A DNA stretch of 64,000 bases, from assembly GCA_029204225.1 (NCBI GenBank), contig CM055100.1, forward strand, positions 8,446,713 to 8,510,712, in the 5' to 3' direction. Shown here one piece after another: positions 10,574 through 22,000 of this stretch. The stretch comes from Diphasiastrum complanatum. Lineage: Eukaryota > Streptophyta > Lycopodiopsida > Lycopodiales > Lycopodiaceae. Numbering within the stretch: position 1 is the first letter of the stretch; the number at the start of each line of letters is the position of its first letter. A program made the translations under genes and the position numbers. A model generated the notes under the pieces. It saw only the letters and a list, made by a program, of their open reading frames with translations, made no database searches and was not told the origin of the DNA.

Positions 10574-11231
10574 CCAACATTCCACTGGTAAAGCGCCTTT
10601 TGAAGTAATGTATGGAGAACCTACTATGCCTCCTGTATTAAGGACTAAAGAAAAGATATTCGCCTCAGATGAATTTGTGCAGGATTATCAAGACACCTTT
10701 TCGAAGGTTCAACAATCCATCGCAAGTGCACAACAGAAACAACAGAAAAGTGCAAATATGCGTCGGAGGGCAATCAAGTACGAAGAAGGAGAACTAGTTT
10801 TCCTAAAATTTGAAAAGAAAAAGCTCATGAAAAAGAAGGGCAGTATAAAATTCTACCCAAAACTAGCCCAAAAGTATTATGGACCCTTTAAAGTCAAAAA
10901 AGTAATCAATGAGGTTACATGTGAACTTGACTTGCCTATTACTTGGAAAATCTATAACAAATTCCATGTAAGCTTGCTAAATAAATTCAATGGTCTAGAA
11001 CCTGAAGGATTTACAGATTCCGAACCTCCAAAAGTTTAAGGAACCAAAGAAATCCTTCAACCTGAGCAGATCTTGATGCACAAGACAAGAACTAGTAGAA
11101 AGAGAATAACTTCTACATTATACCTCCTCAAGTTTAAAAACTATCCTACTACGGATGCAAGATGGATGGAAGAAGAATTCTTCCAAGAATATCCAGAAAT
11201 TTTAAATGTTTATTTGAGAAATGTCCGTTGA
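10574..11231 (+). pseudogene. Gypsy integrase C-terminus plus chromodomain
   Basis: The frame runs from the integrase end (KAPFEVMYGEPTMPP) through a Lys-rich spacer to the YYGPFKVKKVINEVTCELDL and FHVSLLNKF block typical of Gypsy integrase. After a single in-frame stop at 11037-11039 it continues in the same frame with EILQPEQIL, YLLKFKNYP and RWMEEEFFQEYP, a chromodomain, ending at TGA 11229-11231. Chromodomains mark the chromovirus branch of Ty3/Gypsy and steer integration to particular chromatin. The one internal stop is the only visible defect in this stretch, but RT and the integrase core are absent. Confidence 0.85.
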
Positions 11232-11248
11232 GGGCAACGCTTAATGAT

Positions 11249-11257
11249 TTGGAGGAG
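11249..11257 (+). other. Polypurine tract
   Basis: TTGGAGGAG immediately precedes the TGTAAAATTG start of the 3' LTR and follows the chromodomain stop by 17 bases, where plus-strand priming would occur. Confidence 0.6.
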
Positions 11258-11521
11258 TGTAAAATTGTATAGACCAAATTAAGCTACCTACCTTCCATTC
11301 TTATCAATTTGTAACTTACCTACTTTACCACATGGCTTGTAAGCCATAAGACACCTAGGAAAATGCACCCTCCTACTCCTCCCCTTTTGTTTTAACTAGT
11401 TGATAAACACCCTCTCACATCTATACACCTCACCCTCTCACTTTTACTTCTCCTAGAGTCTCCCTTACACCTCTCACACTTATTTTGGACACCTTGGCCA
11501 CTCTCTCAAGGCTACACATTT

Positions 11522-11531
11522 CCTATAAAAG
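11522..11531 (+). promoter_or_regulatory. LTR TATA box
   Basis: CTATAAAAGG in the plus orientation inside the chromovirus LTR, 265 bases from its start, matching the usual U3/R position. Confidence 0.45.
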
Positions 11532-11686
11532 GACTAACTTGCCCCTCTCCCTCATTATTCATCTCCTATTCATTTTTGGTTTGCCTCTTGTTCTTGCTTC
11601 TATGTGTGTAGGTGCCTGGAAGAAAGCTTGGAGCTATGGCATGAAGAGGATCTATCAAGCTTGGATTGGAACCATTTTGGAACCAC

Positions 11687-11721
11687 ACACACACACACAC
11701 ACTCATTATCTCTTATCTATT

Positions 11722-11804
<83 letters not shown>
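11687..11804. repeat. (CA)n and (TC)n microsatellites
   Basis: A CA run at 11687-11702 is followed by about 80 bp of pure TC at 11725-11804. Long Ser-Leu frames across it are artefacts. Confidence 0.95.
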
Positions 11805-11807
<3 letters not shown>

Positions 11808-11834
11808 CTTTTACACCATCCATAAGCCTAAAGG

Positions 11835-12155
11835 CCATGCATGTCACACCATTCATAACTTGATGGCCTTGCATGTCACACCATCCATAACTTGATGGCC
11901 TTGCATGTCACACCATCCATAGTTTAATGGTCATGCATGTTGACTTGGAACTTGCATGTCTGATTGGAAGCTTGCATGTCTGATTTAGAAACTTGCATGT
12001 ATGATTTGAAGCTTGCATGTCATTCCATCCCTAGCCTAATGACTTTGCATGTTGGATGTGAAGCTTGCATGTCAGATCTAAAGCTTGCATGTCATGCCAT
12101 CTAATGTCGAATGCCCATGCATGCTCCATTCTTGATCATTAAGCTTTTGCATGTC
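11835..12155. repeat. Cluster of 13 TGCATG motifs in degenerate tandem repeats
   Basis: Two or three near-identical units of about 38 bp (TTGCATGTCACACCATCC, then ATAACTTGATGGC) grade into shorter units of the type AGCTTGCATGTC. I count 13 TGCATG hexamers in about 320 bp. TGCATG/CATGCA is the core of the plant RY element bound by B3-domain factors. Whether any is functional is unknown. Confidence 0.8.
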
Positions 12156-12160
12156 ATAAG

Positions 12161-12480
12161 AAACCACTTTTCTTCGTATGAGATTCTTTAAAATCCAAAA
12201 TTTGTTAACATCTAATTGATGTAAAGATTCAAGAATCTATCTTCCCAAACCACTGTATATGTATTTGGGCTTGGGCCATTTGATCTTGCATAATTTAAAA
12301 GAAAAATCCTTCGGGGGGGGGTCCCCATCTTCTCATGAATGAATGCTTTTGTGATTGAATGTTGAATTACTTCATTAAGCTTTGAGTTCTTTTCGGTTTT
12401 ATTCAACAGTGTTTTCTTGATTTGTTTCTTTTAAAGACACAACGTTTAAGTCAGGACTTTAGAATTTAGGAGACCTTCAC
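12161..12480. other. Unassigned spacer
   Basis: Non-coding. ATCTTGCATAATTTAAAAGA at about 12283 recurs at the right edge of the window (about 63980), so part of it belongs to a dispersed repeat. Confidence 0.35.
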
Positions 12481-12892
12481 TTCAAGTTCACATACATACT
12501 GGTGCAAAGGTCTCCTCATAGTTGATCCCTTTACTTTGTGCATACCCTTTGATCACCAATCTTGCTTTGTGTTTTGCTATACTTCTATCTGCATGGTACT
12601 TAGTCCTGTATACCCATTTACAACCAATGGGTTTCTTACCAACTGGTGGTTCCACTAATTCTCATGTGCTATGCTTAGCAATTGACTCCATCTCCTCTCC
12701 CATGGCCTTGACCCAAATATCATCATTCTTTGCTTCACCATAAGTCGAAGGTTCTTTGCTTTGAATAATACTAGATAAGAGAGCATAATTTGCTTCATAC
12801 CTTTCAAGTTGTGTCTTCTCTCTTATTGATCTTTGTAGCTCTCCCTGGCTAGATGATCCTGGAAAGTCATTCATGTCATGACTCTCCAACAA
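12480..12892 (-). pseudogene. Copia RT N-terminal fragment
   Basis: The minus strand encodes EPSTYGEAKNDDIWVKAMGE, then after a stop the RT start block GCKWVYRTKYH, SIAKHKARLVIKGYAQ and INYEETFAPV. This is the Copia RT N-terminus. It ends at 12480 before the catalytic core. It belongs with the gag and protease fragments at 13159-14730. Confidence 0.75.
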
Positions 12893-12928
12893 TCTCTCAA
12901 ACCACTTAGGGAGCTTCCTGTCAGGTGA

Positions 12929-13810
12929 TCAGCTTCCTGGTGAAAATGTATCCCATGGTACATCTTTCTCCTTGCGTTTGTCACCTGCAACTTCAATCCT
13001 TCTTGCACCAAAGAGTTTGTCCCTACCTCTCCAACCTATGTCTTGAGGTTGAGTAGTAGTATCTTGAGATGTATCCTCATGTCCATCACTAGGAAAGTCA
13101 ATAAATGGATCATTATCAGAAGGTATCCTCACTATGCCATCTTTCCCATTGGATGTGTCTATCTTCTCAGCATCCTCGTCTTCATACATCTTAGATTCAT
13201 TTTACACTTGATAGCTTTCACATCAAGTTTATGTCTCTCTTCCTTAGGAATGTATACAAAGGCCTTACATCCAAAAATTTGCGAGTGATTCACCTTTAGC
13301 TTCTTCTTCATGAATGCCTCCGTAGGCAATCCTCTCACCATTTCCAATTTCCTCATCAAACTAAGACTTCCTAAGTTCAAGTGACCAAGCCACAGTTCAG
13401 TTTGCAATGAAATGGATGAGACAAGTTCATGTTGCCCCTTGATTGTAGCATTCAACCTGTACAATTTAGTGTTGGGCTCGCTTATAACATCCGCAATGAC
13501 TTTGAACTTCTGGTTCACATCCTTCACAAAGCAACGATCATGGGCAAATTCTACTTTCAACTTTTGATCAGTAATGACGCCAACAGAAAGTAGATTTTTC
13601 TTTAAACCTGGTACGTGAAGTACCTCCTTGATCATTCTACTTTTTCCATCAGGTAGTTGGGTTGAAATGGTGCCTATCCCCTTGATCTTGCACACATCAC
13701 CATTTGCTTGTGAAATGGACGTTCCATTATCCAACACTTTCAAGATATTGAACAATCCTTGTTCTGTCATGTGTCTTGTGGCTCCCAAGTCAATATACCA
13801 CGCTTAATCA
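12929..13810 (-). pseudogene. Copia protease and deleted integrase
   Basis: The minus strand starts around YIDLGATRHMT, where the protease active-site triplet D-S-G reads D-L-G. It runs through the LHVPGLKKNLLSVG block and the pre-integrase segment ELWLGHLNLGSLSLMRKL. It then jumps straight to IFGCKAFVYIPKEERHKLD, the integrase C-terminal part. The whole DDE core is missing, an internal deletion in frame. A tail frame at 12929-13189 is acidic and leads toward RT. This element cannot code for active proteins. Confidence 0.8.
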
Positions 13811-13919
13811 TCTTGATTAGATAACAATGCTGATATGAAGATGCTAGAGTAGTCAATCTCACCCTCATTGACAAGGTTACATGTTTGCTTTGGTTTCCCT
13901 TTGCCTGATTCCACTAGGA

Positions 13920-14730
13920 ATTACCGACATTCACTCTTCCAATGGCCTTTTTTACCGCAATGGAAGTGCGTGTCTTTCTTCTTGGTCTTGTTGAAAGATC
14001 CCTCATCTTTCTGAGTCTTGGCAAATTGCTGCTTAGACTTCTTCTAGCCCTTGCCCTTGCCTTGTTTTTGGCATGTCGCAAGTGCCTGATCGTCAGTGTT
14101 TTGATGTCTAGCTTTCACCGTTGCTCGCCATTGCTCTTCCTGCATCAAGATTCCTATGAGCTCGTCAAAAGTTGGCAATATTTCTCTTGATGCCATTTTG
14201 CTCACAAACATCTGATAAGGTTCTACAGTGCCGCACAATGCATTGTGCACTAGCTCCACATCATGTATGCGCTCACCAATAGAGTGTAGTTCATCTCTCA
14301 TTGTCTTGCTTCTGGTCATGTACGTTTGAATGTGCTCTCCTTGTTCCATGCAGGCACTATTCAGTTTTGACTTCAGAAACATGATTCTTGATAGATTTGA
14401 TGTCTCGAACTGCTCCTTTAGCACATCCCATGCTTGTTTGGATATAACAACATCACAAATGTGGGTAATGATGTGATCCTTCACTGACAAGTTAATGAAG
14501 GTCAAAGCTTTCCTCACCTTCTTATCGAATACTTTGATGTCCGCCTCATTTGGCAGTCTTCTCTCATCACCTATAACGACATCCCACACGTCCTTCTCCA
14601 TGAGTATGTTTGTTAGCTCCAAAATCTGTTGAATACAGAGAGAAATCCACGGTTTATCATCTGTAAATCCTAAACTAGGGTTTTTGCCCCATTTTTGGAA
14701 CTTAGTAGACTCTGTACAACTCTTCAACAA
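13920..14730 (-). pseudogene. Copia Gag
   Basis: A 228-codon frame (to 14044) carries the UBN2-type Copia Gag: WDVVIGDERRL, ALTFINLSVKDHI, AWDVLKEQFE, RIMFLKSKLNS, TYMTRSKTMRDEL. After a stop the knuckle continues at about 13940-13980 as HFHCGKKGHWKSEC, in which the first zinc cysteine is His. No ATG opens the frame where expected (a TTG is there), so the start has also been lost. Confidence 0.75.
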
Positions 14731-14739
14731 GCTAGCATC

Positions 14740-14940
14740 AAACTACTACATTACATTGTATGTGTGCTCTATAGATCTATATGTCAAGTAACATCCAGTA
14801 AGTATAGTCGCTCTATGTAAATCTAAGATTAGAGTGATTAAGCATCTACGTCAACTAGTCAGGGAGATACAAGAGTGGCAGATTAGCCATGTCCTAAAAT
14901 GTATCTGCTGATGTCATGCCATCAGATCAGATATCTGTAC
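14740..14940 (-). repeat. LTR fragment of the sister Copia family
   Basis: Reverse-oriented match to 7876-7985 (TGATGGCATGACATCAGC, then GTGGC/ATGGCTAATCTGCCACTC). It lies directly past the pol end at 14988 on the minus strand, as a 3' LTR should. It is truncated by the neighbouring Copia gag. Confidence 0.5.
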
Positions 14941-14987
14941 TTCTGGGTACTTGCATGATCTCGCTGGTACTCTCTGGTGCGTGGAGG

Positions 14988-15254
14988 TCAGGAGAAGGTC
15001 TCGTTTTGGTCATTTGTCTTCTCTCGTACTGGACTGCAAAAGATTCTCGTTCGTGAATCTTTCGAGTTTGTGGCTGCAATCGTTGTCCAATCTGTTAGCG
15101 CAACTGCATGGAGTGAGCGTAAAAAGGATGCGACGTCCGTCGCAATGTGCTTCATTCTGGAATGGAACATGGGATCTTTTATTAGGTGTATTGCAGAGGT
15201 GTTGTCCATCTGCAAGACCAGGGGCTCGTTCCTTGTTTTTTCCAATTCGTCCAA
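14988..15254 (-). pseudogene. Copia RNase H C-terminal part
   Basis: The minus frame has LQMDNTSAIHLIKDPMFHSR and MKHIATDVASFL, the Copia RNase H end with its third catalytic Asp and the H-R-KHI block. It is separated from the upstream RT/RNase H frame by a frameshift at about 15256. The C-terminus (KDSRTRIFCSPV) matches the fragment at 7730. Confidence 0.75.
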
Positions 15255-15257
15255 GAA

Positions 15258-16058
15258 CTACCTTAGCCAGATTATTTTGTTGGCCATCTTTGCTGCTGCA
15301 ACATATTCTGCTTTGCAGGATGACTGGGCTACAATAGTCTGCTTCTTGCTGACCCAGAGAACTGCTGCTCCTGATGCGATGGTGCATCCTCCTGAGACGC
15401 TTTTACAGTCGTCCTTGAGGGATGCCCAGCTAGCATCGCCGTAGGAAAATATCCTAAAACCTGCATCATGACAATAACACAAGCCATAATCTCTCGTTAA
15501 TTGAAGATATTGCAAAATACGTTTTGCAATCTTCCAATGTATTGAGCCTGGATTCTTGCAGAATTGGCTCATCCTGAACACTGTGTAAGTAATATCAGGA
15601 TGTGTGTTGTCTTCAAGGTACATCAGTAATTCTATCAGCTTCCTGTAAGGTGTGAGCTGCATTTGTTTCCTCTCTTCCTTAGTTCTTGGACAGTCGTAGC
15701 TTGTCAGCACCATCCCTGCAAGCATTAAAGTATTTGCTACTTTGTAGTTCTGCATCCCAAAGTCCTCTAGGATCTTCTGGGTGTGTCTGGACTGGTGAAG
15801 GTATAACTTACCTCCCTTGTAGTCCCTTTCAATTTGTAAGCCTAGGTAACACCTGGCTTCTCCCAGATCCACTATCTCGAAATATTTCGAGATGTCTGCC
15901 TTTACTTCAGCAATTAGCTGCTCACTTCTACAAAGTATTAGAGTGTTGTCCACATATACAGCCAACAGAGGCTTGAATCCTAATGATTTTAGGGCTTGAT
16001 CTTTCTTCTTGTACCATTGTTGGACTAATTGTTTCAGACCGTAAATGCTTCTATGCAT
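15258..16058 (-). pseudogene. Copia reverse transcriptase and RNase H
   Basis: This is a 266-codon frame. It opens MHRSIYGLKQ (finger/palm), then LAVYVDNTLILCRSE, where the essential YVDD reads YVDN. LHQSRHTQKILEDFGM and HWKIAKRILQYL follow, then RNase H with SYGDASWASLKDDCKS and AQSSCKAEYVAA (S-T-E changed to S-C-K). Loss of the second catalytic Asp of RT and alteration of the RNase H Glu show decay. The RT N-terminus continues in other frames up to about 16480. Confidence 0.85.
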
Positions 16059-16059
16059 T

Positions 16060-16480
16060 CTGCATGCATAGTCAAGAAGTGAGTTCGAGACGTATCATGG
16101 GGGTTGATCCATGTAGACCTCTTCGTCTAATTTGCCATGCAAGAAGGCTGTCTTCTCATCCACAATGTGGATCCTGAGGTCATAAGCTGCTGCATATGCA
16201 AATAACAAACGTAGGAATGAATGTTTGATGACAGGAGAGAAGGTTTCAGAGTAGTCAATCAGAAGGTTTCAGTTACCACATCTTTGAGAGAAACCTTTCG
16301 CTACCAATCTTGCCTTGTATTTCGTGATGTTTCCATCTGGTCCATTTTTGAGCTTGAAAACCCATTTGCATTTGATAATCTTGCGCTTATGTGATAATGG
16401 CTCCAACGTCCATACCTAGTTCTTCCTCATGGACTCCATCTCTTTGTTCATGGCTTGGATCCATTTGTCCTTTTCTAGAC
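16060..16480 (-). pseudogene. Copia RT N-terminal region, broken
   Basis: Minus-strand short frames read IIKCKWVFKLKNGPDGNI, TKYKARLVAKGFSQRCGN, DYSETFSPVIKHSFLRLL and FLHGKLDEEVYMDQP. Together they are the RT fingers and the first catalytic region of the same Copia element. Stops and a frameshift occur near 16080 and 16265. Confidence 0.7.
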
Positions 16481-16489
16481 TTTCAATCA

Positions 16490-17470
16490 CTTCCTCGAAA
16501 GTTTGTGGTTTGCCACTGAATCTGCAGAACTCTTCTGATGTGGAAGCTGAGCTGCCTGGCACATATCTTGTTGGCGCTCTTCATGGTCTTGTTGACCTTC
16601 TGGGAGATCTCCTGGGATAGTTATGTCTTTGCCTTTGTTTGCTCTTCTCAGTCCGGCACCATCTTGGTTTACAAGAACTACGGCGGCAGGTTGCCTCTCG
16701 AATCTTTCTTCGTCAGATTCGTCATTCGAATGGGAGACGACTCAAAAATCTTCATTTTTGTGTTCGTCCTCTGCTCTCTCTGTCATTGGCGACAGGTCAT
16801 AGTATTGTCTCTCCAGAACTTCGTAGCTGACAGGATCGTCATTGGCCATTGTCCTGCTCTCATCGAATCTAACATCTCTCACTGTTTTCACAGTGTTCGT
16901 GTCTGGCATGTAGACTATGTAGTATGACGAATTGTTGTCATATCTTACCAGAAATCCTTGCTAGGCTTTCTCGTCAAGCTTCTTTCGAAGCTTATCAGGA
17001 ATATGTGCATAAGCTACACAGCCAAAGATTCTGACATGAGACAAATTGGGCTTTCTACCCCACCATAGCTCATGTGATGTCATGTGAGGGACACCAGACT
17101 TGCCTGTTCTGTTCTGGATGTATGCGGTTGTAGCTACATCCCATAGTGCCCTTGGAGCTTTCGAGTAGGCCATCATGCATCTGGCTGCTTCCATTAGGGT
17201 CTTGTTCTTTCATTCAGCAACACCATTGTGCTGCGGTGTGTAGGCTGCAGTTCTTCTTTGAATGATGCCACGATCATTGCAGAAGTAAGTGAAGAGATTC
17301 AAGATGTATTTGCCACCTCGATCTGTTCTGATCTACTTCACTTTGTTGCATTTACATCTCTGAACCCAATTCACATATTCTGTGAATTTATCAAGTGCTT
17401 CAAATTTATTCTGAATAAAATACACTCTGGCAAATTTGCTATAATCATCAATGAAGGCTATATAATATTT
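16490..17470 (-). pseudogene. Copia integrase and linker
   Basis: From 17470 down, the minus strand encodes IAFIDDYSKFARVYF, an RTDRGGKYI block (second DDE Asp), TAAYTPQHNGVAE and the 77-codon frame MEAARCMMAYSKAPRALWDV to FGCVAYAHIPDKLRKKLDEK. After a stop, VYMPDTNTVKTVRDVRFDES and YEVLERQYYDL follow. The linker 16660-16905 is the source-type copy of the inverted segment in the Gypsy leader at 2125-2390. Several stops and shifts inactivate it. Confidence 0.8.
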
Positions 17471-17489
17471 TGAACCTCCTACTAAGATC

Positions 17490-17765
17490 ACTCCCACTTA
17501 GGTTTAAACTGCTTCTTGGATTTTTCTTTGTTGCCATAGAGGGCTTGGTCAGAACCATCTTTGTGATCAAGATCTTCTCTGGCCTCGACTTCCTCTCGAA
17601 TCTCGACAATCGCCTTTTCAAGGTTCATGGTGGGATCTTTCGCGAGCAGGGTTCTTGTCGTCTAGAATGATCTGGGTAAGGCTCTCAATAGGTACGTGAG
17701 CTGCTTATCAGCTGAGGGCTGAAAGCTAGCAAGGCTTTGTAGTTAGAAACATTTCGTTTCTTCAG
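17490..17765 (-). pseudogene. Copia gag fragment fused to integrase
   Basis: The minus strand reads LLAKDPTMNLEKAIVEIREE then a Lys-rich stretch QALYGNKEKSKKQFKPKWE, and after stops passes straight into the integrase GGSKYYIAFIDD type sequence. The knuckle, protease and integrase N-terminus are deleted. A related deletion derivative is at 7595-7815. Confidence 0.6.
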
Positions 17766-17766
17766 G

Positions 17767-17932
17767 AGTCACTACCAAATGGACCCAACCACTCCTCTTG
17801 ACTCGTGGTAACCTACATTAGGTGTGGATTTAAAAGTGGCACTTTGGCCATTCAAATGACTAGCAAAAAATATTGACAAAATGTACAATATTCTACATGG
17901 CTAGATTTGCCAATGTAGGCAATTTTTCACAC
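17767..17932 (-). repeat. 3' LTR fragment of the split Copia element
   Basis: On the minus strand TGTGAAAAATTGCC starts right after the purine tract TTTGAGGAG (17933-17941). It follows the RNase H end of the element continued at 24161-27719. It is cut at about 17767 against the neighbouring Copia gag scrap. Confidence 0.5.
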
Positions 17933-18324
17933 TCCTCAAATCTAGCCTTGGAAACCACAATACTTTTATCAATCACTCCAATTGAAGATCTAAGCTTGAC
18001 AAATGAATCTTTAGATAAAGATTTAGTAAACAAATCAGCCAAGTAACTTGATGATGACACATGTTGGAGCTTGATCTCTTTGGCATGCACTTTCTCCCTC
18101 ACGAAATGATGAGCAATTTCGATGTGTTTGCTCCTTGCATGAAATGTAGGATTAGTTGCAAGTGATTGGGCTGATTGGTTGTCACAATAGATGATAGGGA
18201 TCTCCTCCTCCATGACATGAAGCTCCACCAATAGCCTTTTGAGCCACAAGACCTCCTTGCATGTTGATGTCAAGGCCTTGTATTCGGATTCTATGGAAGA
18301 TAAGGAGATGGTATCTTGTTGTTT
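17893..18324 (-). pseudogene. Copia RNase H C-terminus (3' piece of split element)
   Basis: The minus frame has DTISLSSIESEYKALTST, KEVLWLKRLLVELHV, YCDNQSAQSLATNPTFHAR and SKHIEIAHHFVREKV, ending ADLFTKSLSKDSF. This is the last part of RNase H. Its upstream half (GIVSWLS) lies at 24161-24180; the two halves are separated by the complete element 18330-24155. The reading resumes at the GGAAA target duplication. Confidence 0.9.
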
Positions 18325-18329
18325 GGAAA

Positions 18330-19011
18330 TGTAAAAATTACAGCAAATAAGGATCCTAAAACACTTGAAATGATGAGGGAAACAATAGATTATGATTTCA
18401 TAAGATTAGCACAAGTTGAACCATCAAAATCCATCAAAAATCTATGCTTGAACCTCACTAAATGGCCCAAATCCTTGAAGAAGGCTTCACACGTGTGAAA
18501 GTACGGCCTCCCACAGTCTGAGTACTGTACACCAGACCTACATTCAATCCTATAATCATTAGTAATCACAATTACTCAAACAATTATGAACATAGAGAGC
18601 AATTGCACCATTATGAGAGAAAAAACATGAAATTGCTTGATTGATTTTGGTGAGATATCATCACCTATATATACAAGATCCATCACGGTTTTGGACAGGT
18701 ATGAGTAGCCCTAAACCTATCCCTAATGCTAATTTTGGTGGATCTTTCATCCCTACCAAGTTAGGGTTGGAATCTTGGAGATCCCTCAACAATGCAAAAA
18801 TTACCAAAAATAGCTCCTATTTTTTCTCCCTTGTATCTAAGCATAATTTGGACTCATTCCAAAGGTTCTAACACTTAGGTCTACTTGAGAACATCCTTAT
18901 GAATGGAATCCTATGCTATTTGGCACGTGTGACAAGCCACATCATGACCATTTAACTATTTACAAGTCATATGACCAAAACTAGTCAAGCTAGAATTGTG
19001 AATTTTTAACA
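18330..19011 (-). repeat. 3' LTR, full length (682 bp)
   Basis: Plus-strand borders are TGTAAAAATT and AATTTTTAACA, near-perfect inverted ends. A TATA box (minus GTATATATAGG) lies at about 18664-18675. It is the intact copy; compare the deleted copy at 23800-24155. Confidence 0.9.
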
Positions 19012-19023
19012 CTCCTCCTCACT
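19012..19023 (-). other. Polypurine tract of the young Copia
   Basis: On the minus strand AGTGAGGAGGAG ends exactly at the 3' LTR start TGTTAAAAATT and follows the polyprotein stop at 19026. Confidence 0.8.
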
Positions 19024-19025
19024 AT

Positions 19026-22000
19026 CTAGCTTGGTTCAATCATTGCTTTACTAATCACTCCAAGTGATGATCTGAACTTTATAAAAGGTGTCCTTTGAAG
19101 TGGTTTAGTAAGTAGATCAGCTACACATTCATTGCTTGGAACATGCTCCAAAGCAATCTCCTTGGCTTGCACCATTTCTCTCACAAAGTGATGGCATATC
19201 TCAATGTGCTTAGATCTTGCATGGAAGATTGGGTTAGATGCAAGGTGTTGGGCTGATATATTGTCATTGTAGATGATTGGTGCCTCCTCTGAATCCATGA
19301 TCTTTAGTTCCACCAATAATCTCTTGATCCAAAGTACCTCCTTTGTTGTCAAAGCTTTGTACTCGGCCTCGGTTGAAGATAGAGATATAGTTTCTTGCTT
19401 TTTTGAAAGCCATGAAACCACACCTTCTCCTATGAAAGTTGAATAGGCACTTGTTGATTTCCTATCCCTCTTGTCCCCTGCAAAATCTGAATCACTAAAT
19501 GCATGAAGGTTAATCACATCTCCTCTATATAGAATCCCAAAATCCAATGTACCCGAGATGTATCTTAGAATCCTCTTAGCCTTTTTCCAATGGATATTCA
19601 ATGGCTTTTGCATGGATTGGCTCAACCTACATACACTAAAGCTAAGATCTGGTCTAGTTATAGTGATCCACATTAAGGAACCTATAAGTTGCCTAAACAA
19701 AGTGATGACCATGAAGGATCTTTCATCATCTTCATTTGGCACTTTTACATCTTGCTCCATTGGTGTGTCAACACTTTTGCATACTTCCATCTTAAACTTC
19801 TTCAAAAGACTTTGAGCATAGTTTACTTGACTTATAAAGATAAAATCAGACCCTCTAAGTACTTCTATGCCTAAGATGAAGTGAAGACACCCTAGATCTA
19901 CCATCTTGAACTCTAAGGATAGATCTATCTTGATTTTTTCAATACCATCAACACTATTTCCACTAATGATGATGTCATCTACATAAATGAGTAAAAGTAC
20001 AATACCAACATCATCAAACTTAATGTAAAGAGTAGGATCATATTCACTTTGAACAAAAGAAAGTGAAATAAGATAGCAATGTAGTCTTGAATTCCAAGAT
20101 CTCGAGGCTTGCTTCAAGCCATAGATGCTTCTTTGGAGATGGCATACTTTGTTCTCCATTCCATGCTTGATGAACCCTTGTGGCTGCTCCATATAGATAT
20201 CCTCTTCCAAAAAACCATTCAATAAAGCATTAGAGACATCCATTTGACATAGAATCCATCCAAAATGTGATGCAAGTGCAATGATTAGTCTTATTGTGAC
20301 CATCTTGGCCACGGGTGCAAAAGTTTCCTCATAGTCTATCCCTCTCTCTTGAGCATAACCTTTTGCAACTAATCTTGCTTTATGTTTGTTAACACTCCCA
20401 TTTGCATTCAACTTAAGCTTGAAGACCCACTTGCATCCTATTACATTCCTTTGAGGTCTCTCAACAAGCAACCAAGTTTCATTCTCAATCAAGGCATCAT
20501 ACTCATCCAACATAGCTTTATACCATTCTTTGGAGTTCAATGCATCTTCAACATTAGACGGTTCTTCAAAACTAGATAAAGCATAAGAAGTGGATGAGAT
20601 ACCCTCAACTTGATGTCCTTTGCCTTGATATGTGAGCCTTGATGGCTCCACTTTTGCCCTTGAAGATCTCCTTGGTGTGATAGGTGGGTTTGGTGCTTGC
20701 TCCTCCATGAGCTCCTCCTCAAAACCAAGATCTTGCTCCTCGGCCATCTTCTTCTTGATTGTTGGAGCACTTGAGCCTTCTTCAAGCATATGCATATGAT
20801 GTTCATCAAAGATGACATCCCTTGAAACAACAAATTTGTTCAAGGATGGGAGATAGACTTTGTAGCCCTTGCTTGAGCTTGCATATCCAAGCATGATCCC
20901 TCTTGTGGAAGATGGATCCTCCTTGGTTCTTGTTTCCAATGGCACATGCACATAACATATACACCCAAAAACTTTCAAGTGATTAAGATTGGGTTTCTTT
21001 CCATACAACATCTCATAAGGAGTTTTGCCTTCAATTGCTTTGCAAGACACCCTATTCATCAAGTAGTTTGCACATACAAGAGACTCACCCCAAAAGGATT
21101 TGGGCAAACAAGCATCTAATCTTAAAGCCTTAGAACATTCACATAATGTTCTATTCCTTCTTTCAGCAACTCCATTTTGTTGAGGAGTGTAAGGACAAGA
21201 AGTCTCTTTCTTGATCCCTTCCTCCTCACAAAAGGCCTTGAACTCATTGGAGATGAATTCTCCACCATTGTCACTTCTAAGAATCTTGATGCTATGATTA
21301 TGATGCTTTTCCACAAACAACTTGAACTTTACAAAAGTATCAAATACTTGAGACTTGAAGGAAAGTAAGAACACCCAACAATATCTTGAGTAGTCATCAA
21401 TGAAGGTTAAAAACATGGATGAACCTCCATTAGATTTGGTGCTAGCAATGTGCACATCCGAGTGTATGAGTTCAAGAGGATGAGATGACTTTGTGATGGA
21501 GTTAGGAAACACCTTCTTATGTGCCTTGGATAAGGCACAAGCTTCACAAACCTTGTCTTCCTTCCCAATAGACCTTTGTAGGCCTAAAGCATACTCCTCC
21601 TTGATCATAGCCTCCATGGAACCCGAGTTGACATGTCCAAGTCTTTTGTGCCATAAAGTAAAGGTAGATATCTTGCTCTTCTCGGCCAACATGACAACAT
21701 TAGTATCCACAAATGCATCCAGCTTATATAGTTTGCCAAGTCTAGTGCCCTTAGCCACTATCTTACCCTTCTTCTTGATGAAACATTCATTTGAAGCAAA
21801 GTCAACATTGAAACCATTGTCTACCATTTGGCCAACACTTAGTAGATTCTTTGTTATTGTAGGAATGTACAAAACACCTTCTATGTTGATCTTTTTGGAA
21901 GATCCTAAGCAAAGGGGAATGCTACCAACTCCTTCAATCTTACAAGCTTCATCATTTGCTGTATAGATAGAATTTATAGGTCCATCATAAGATAAGAGAG

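Larger units (their letters stand above)
11258..12160 (+). repeat. 3' LTR of the chromovirus (right end uncertain)
   Basis: It starts TGTAAAATTG directly after the polypurine tract. A good TATA box (CTATAAAAGG) lies at about 11522. The downstream part holds CA and TC microsatellites and the TGCATG cluster. The true end was not found and may lie anywhere from 11900 to 12480. Confidence 0.5.

Noticed and set aside
11485-11895. Ser-Leu repeat ORFs
   Set aside because: They are produced by the CA and TC microsatellites inside an LTR.
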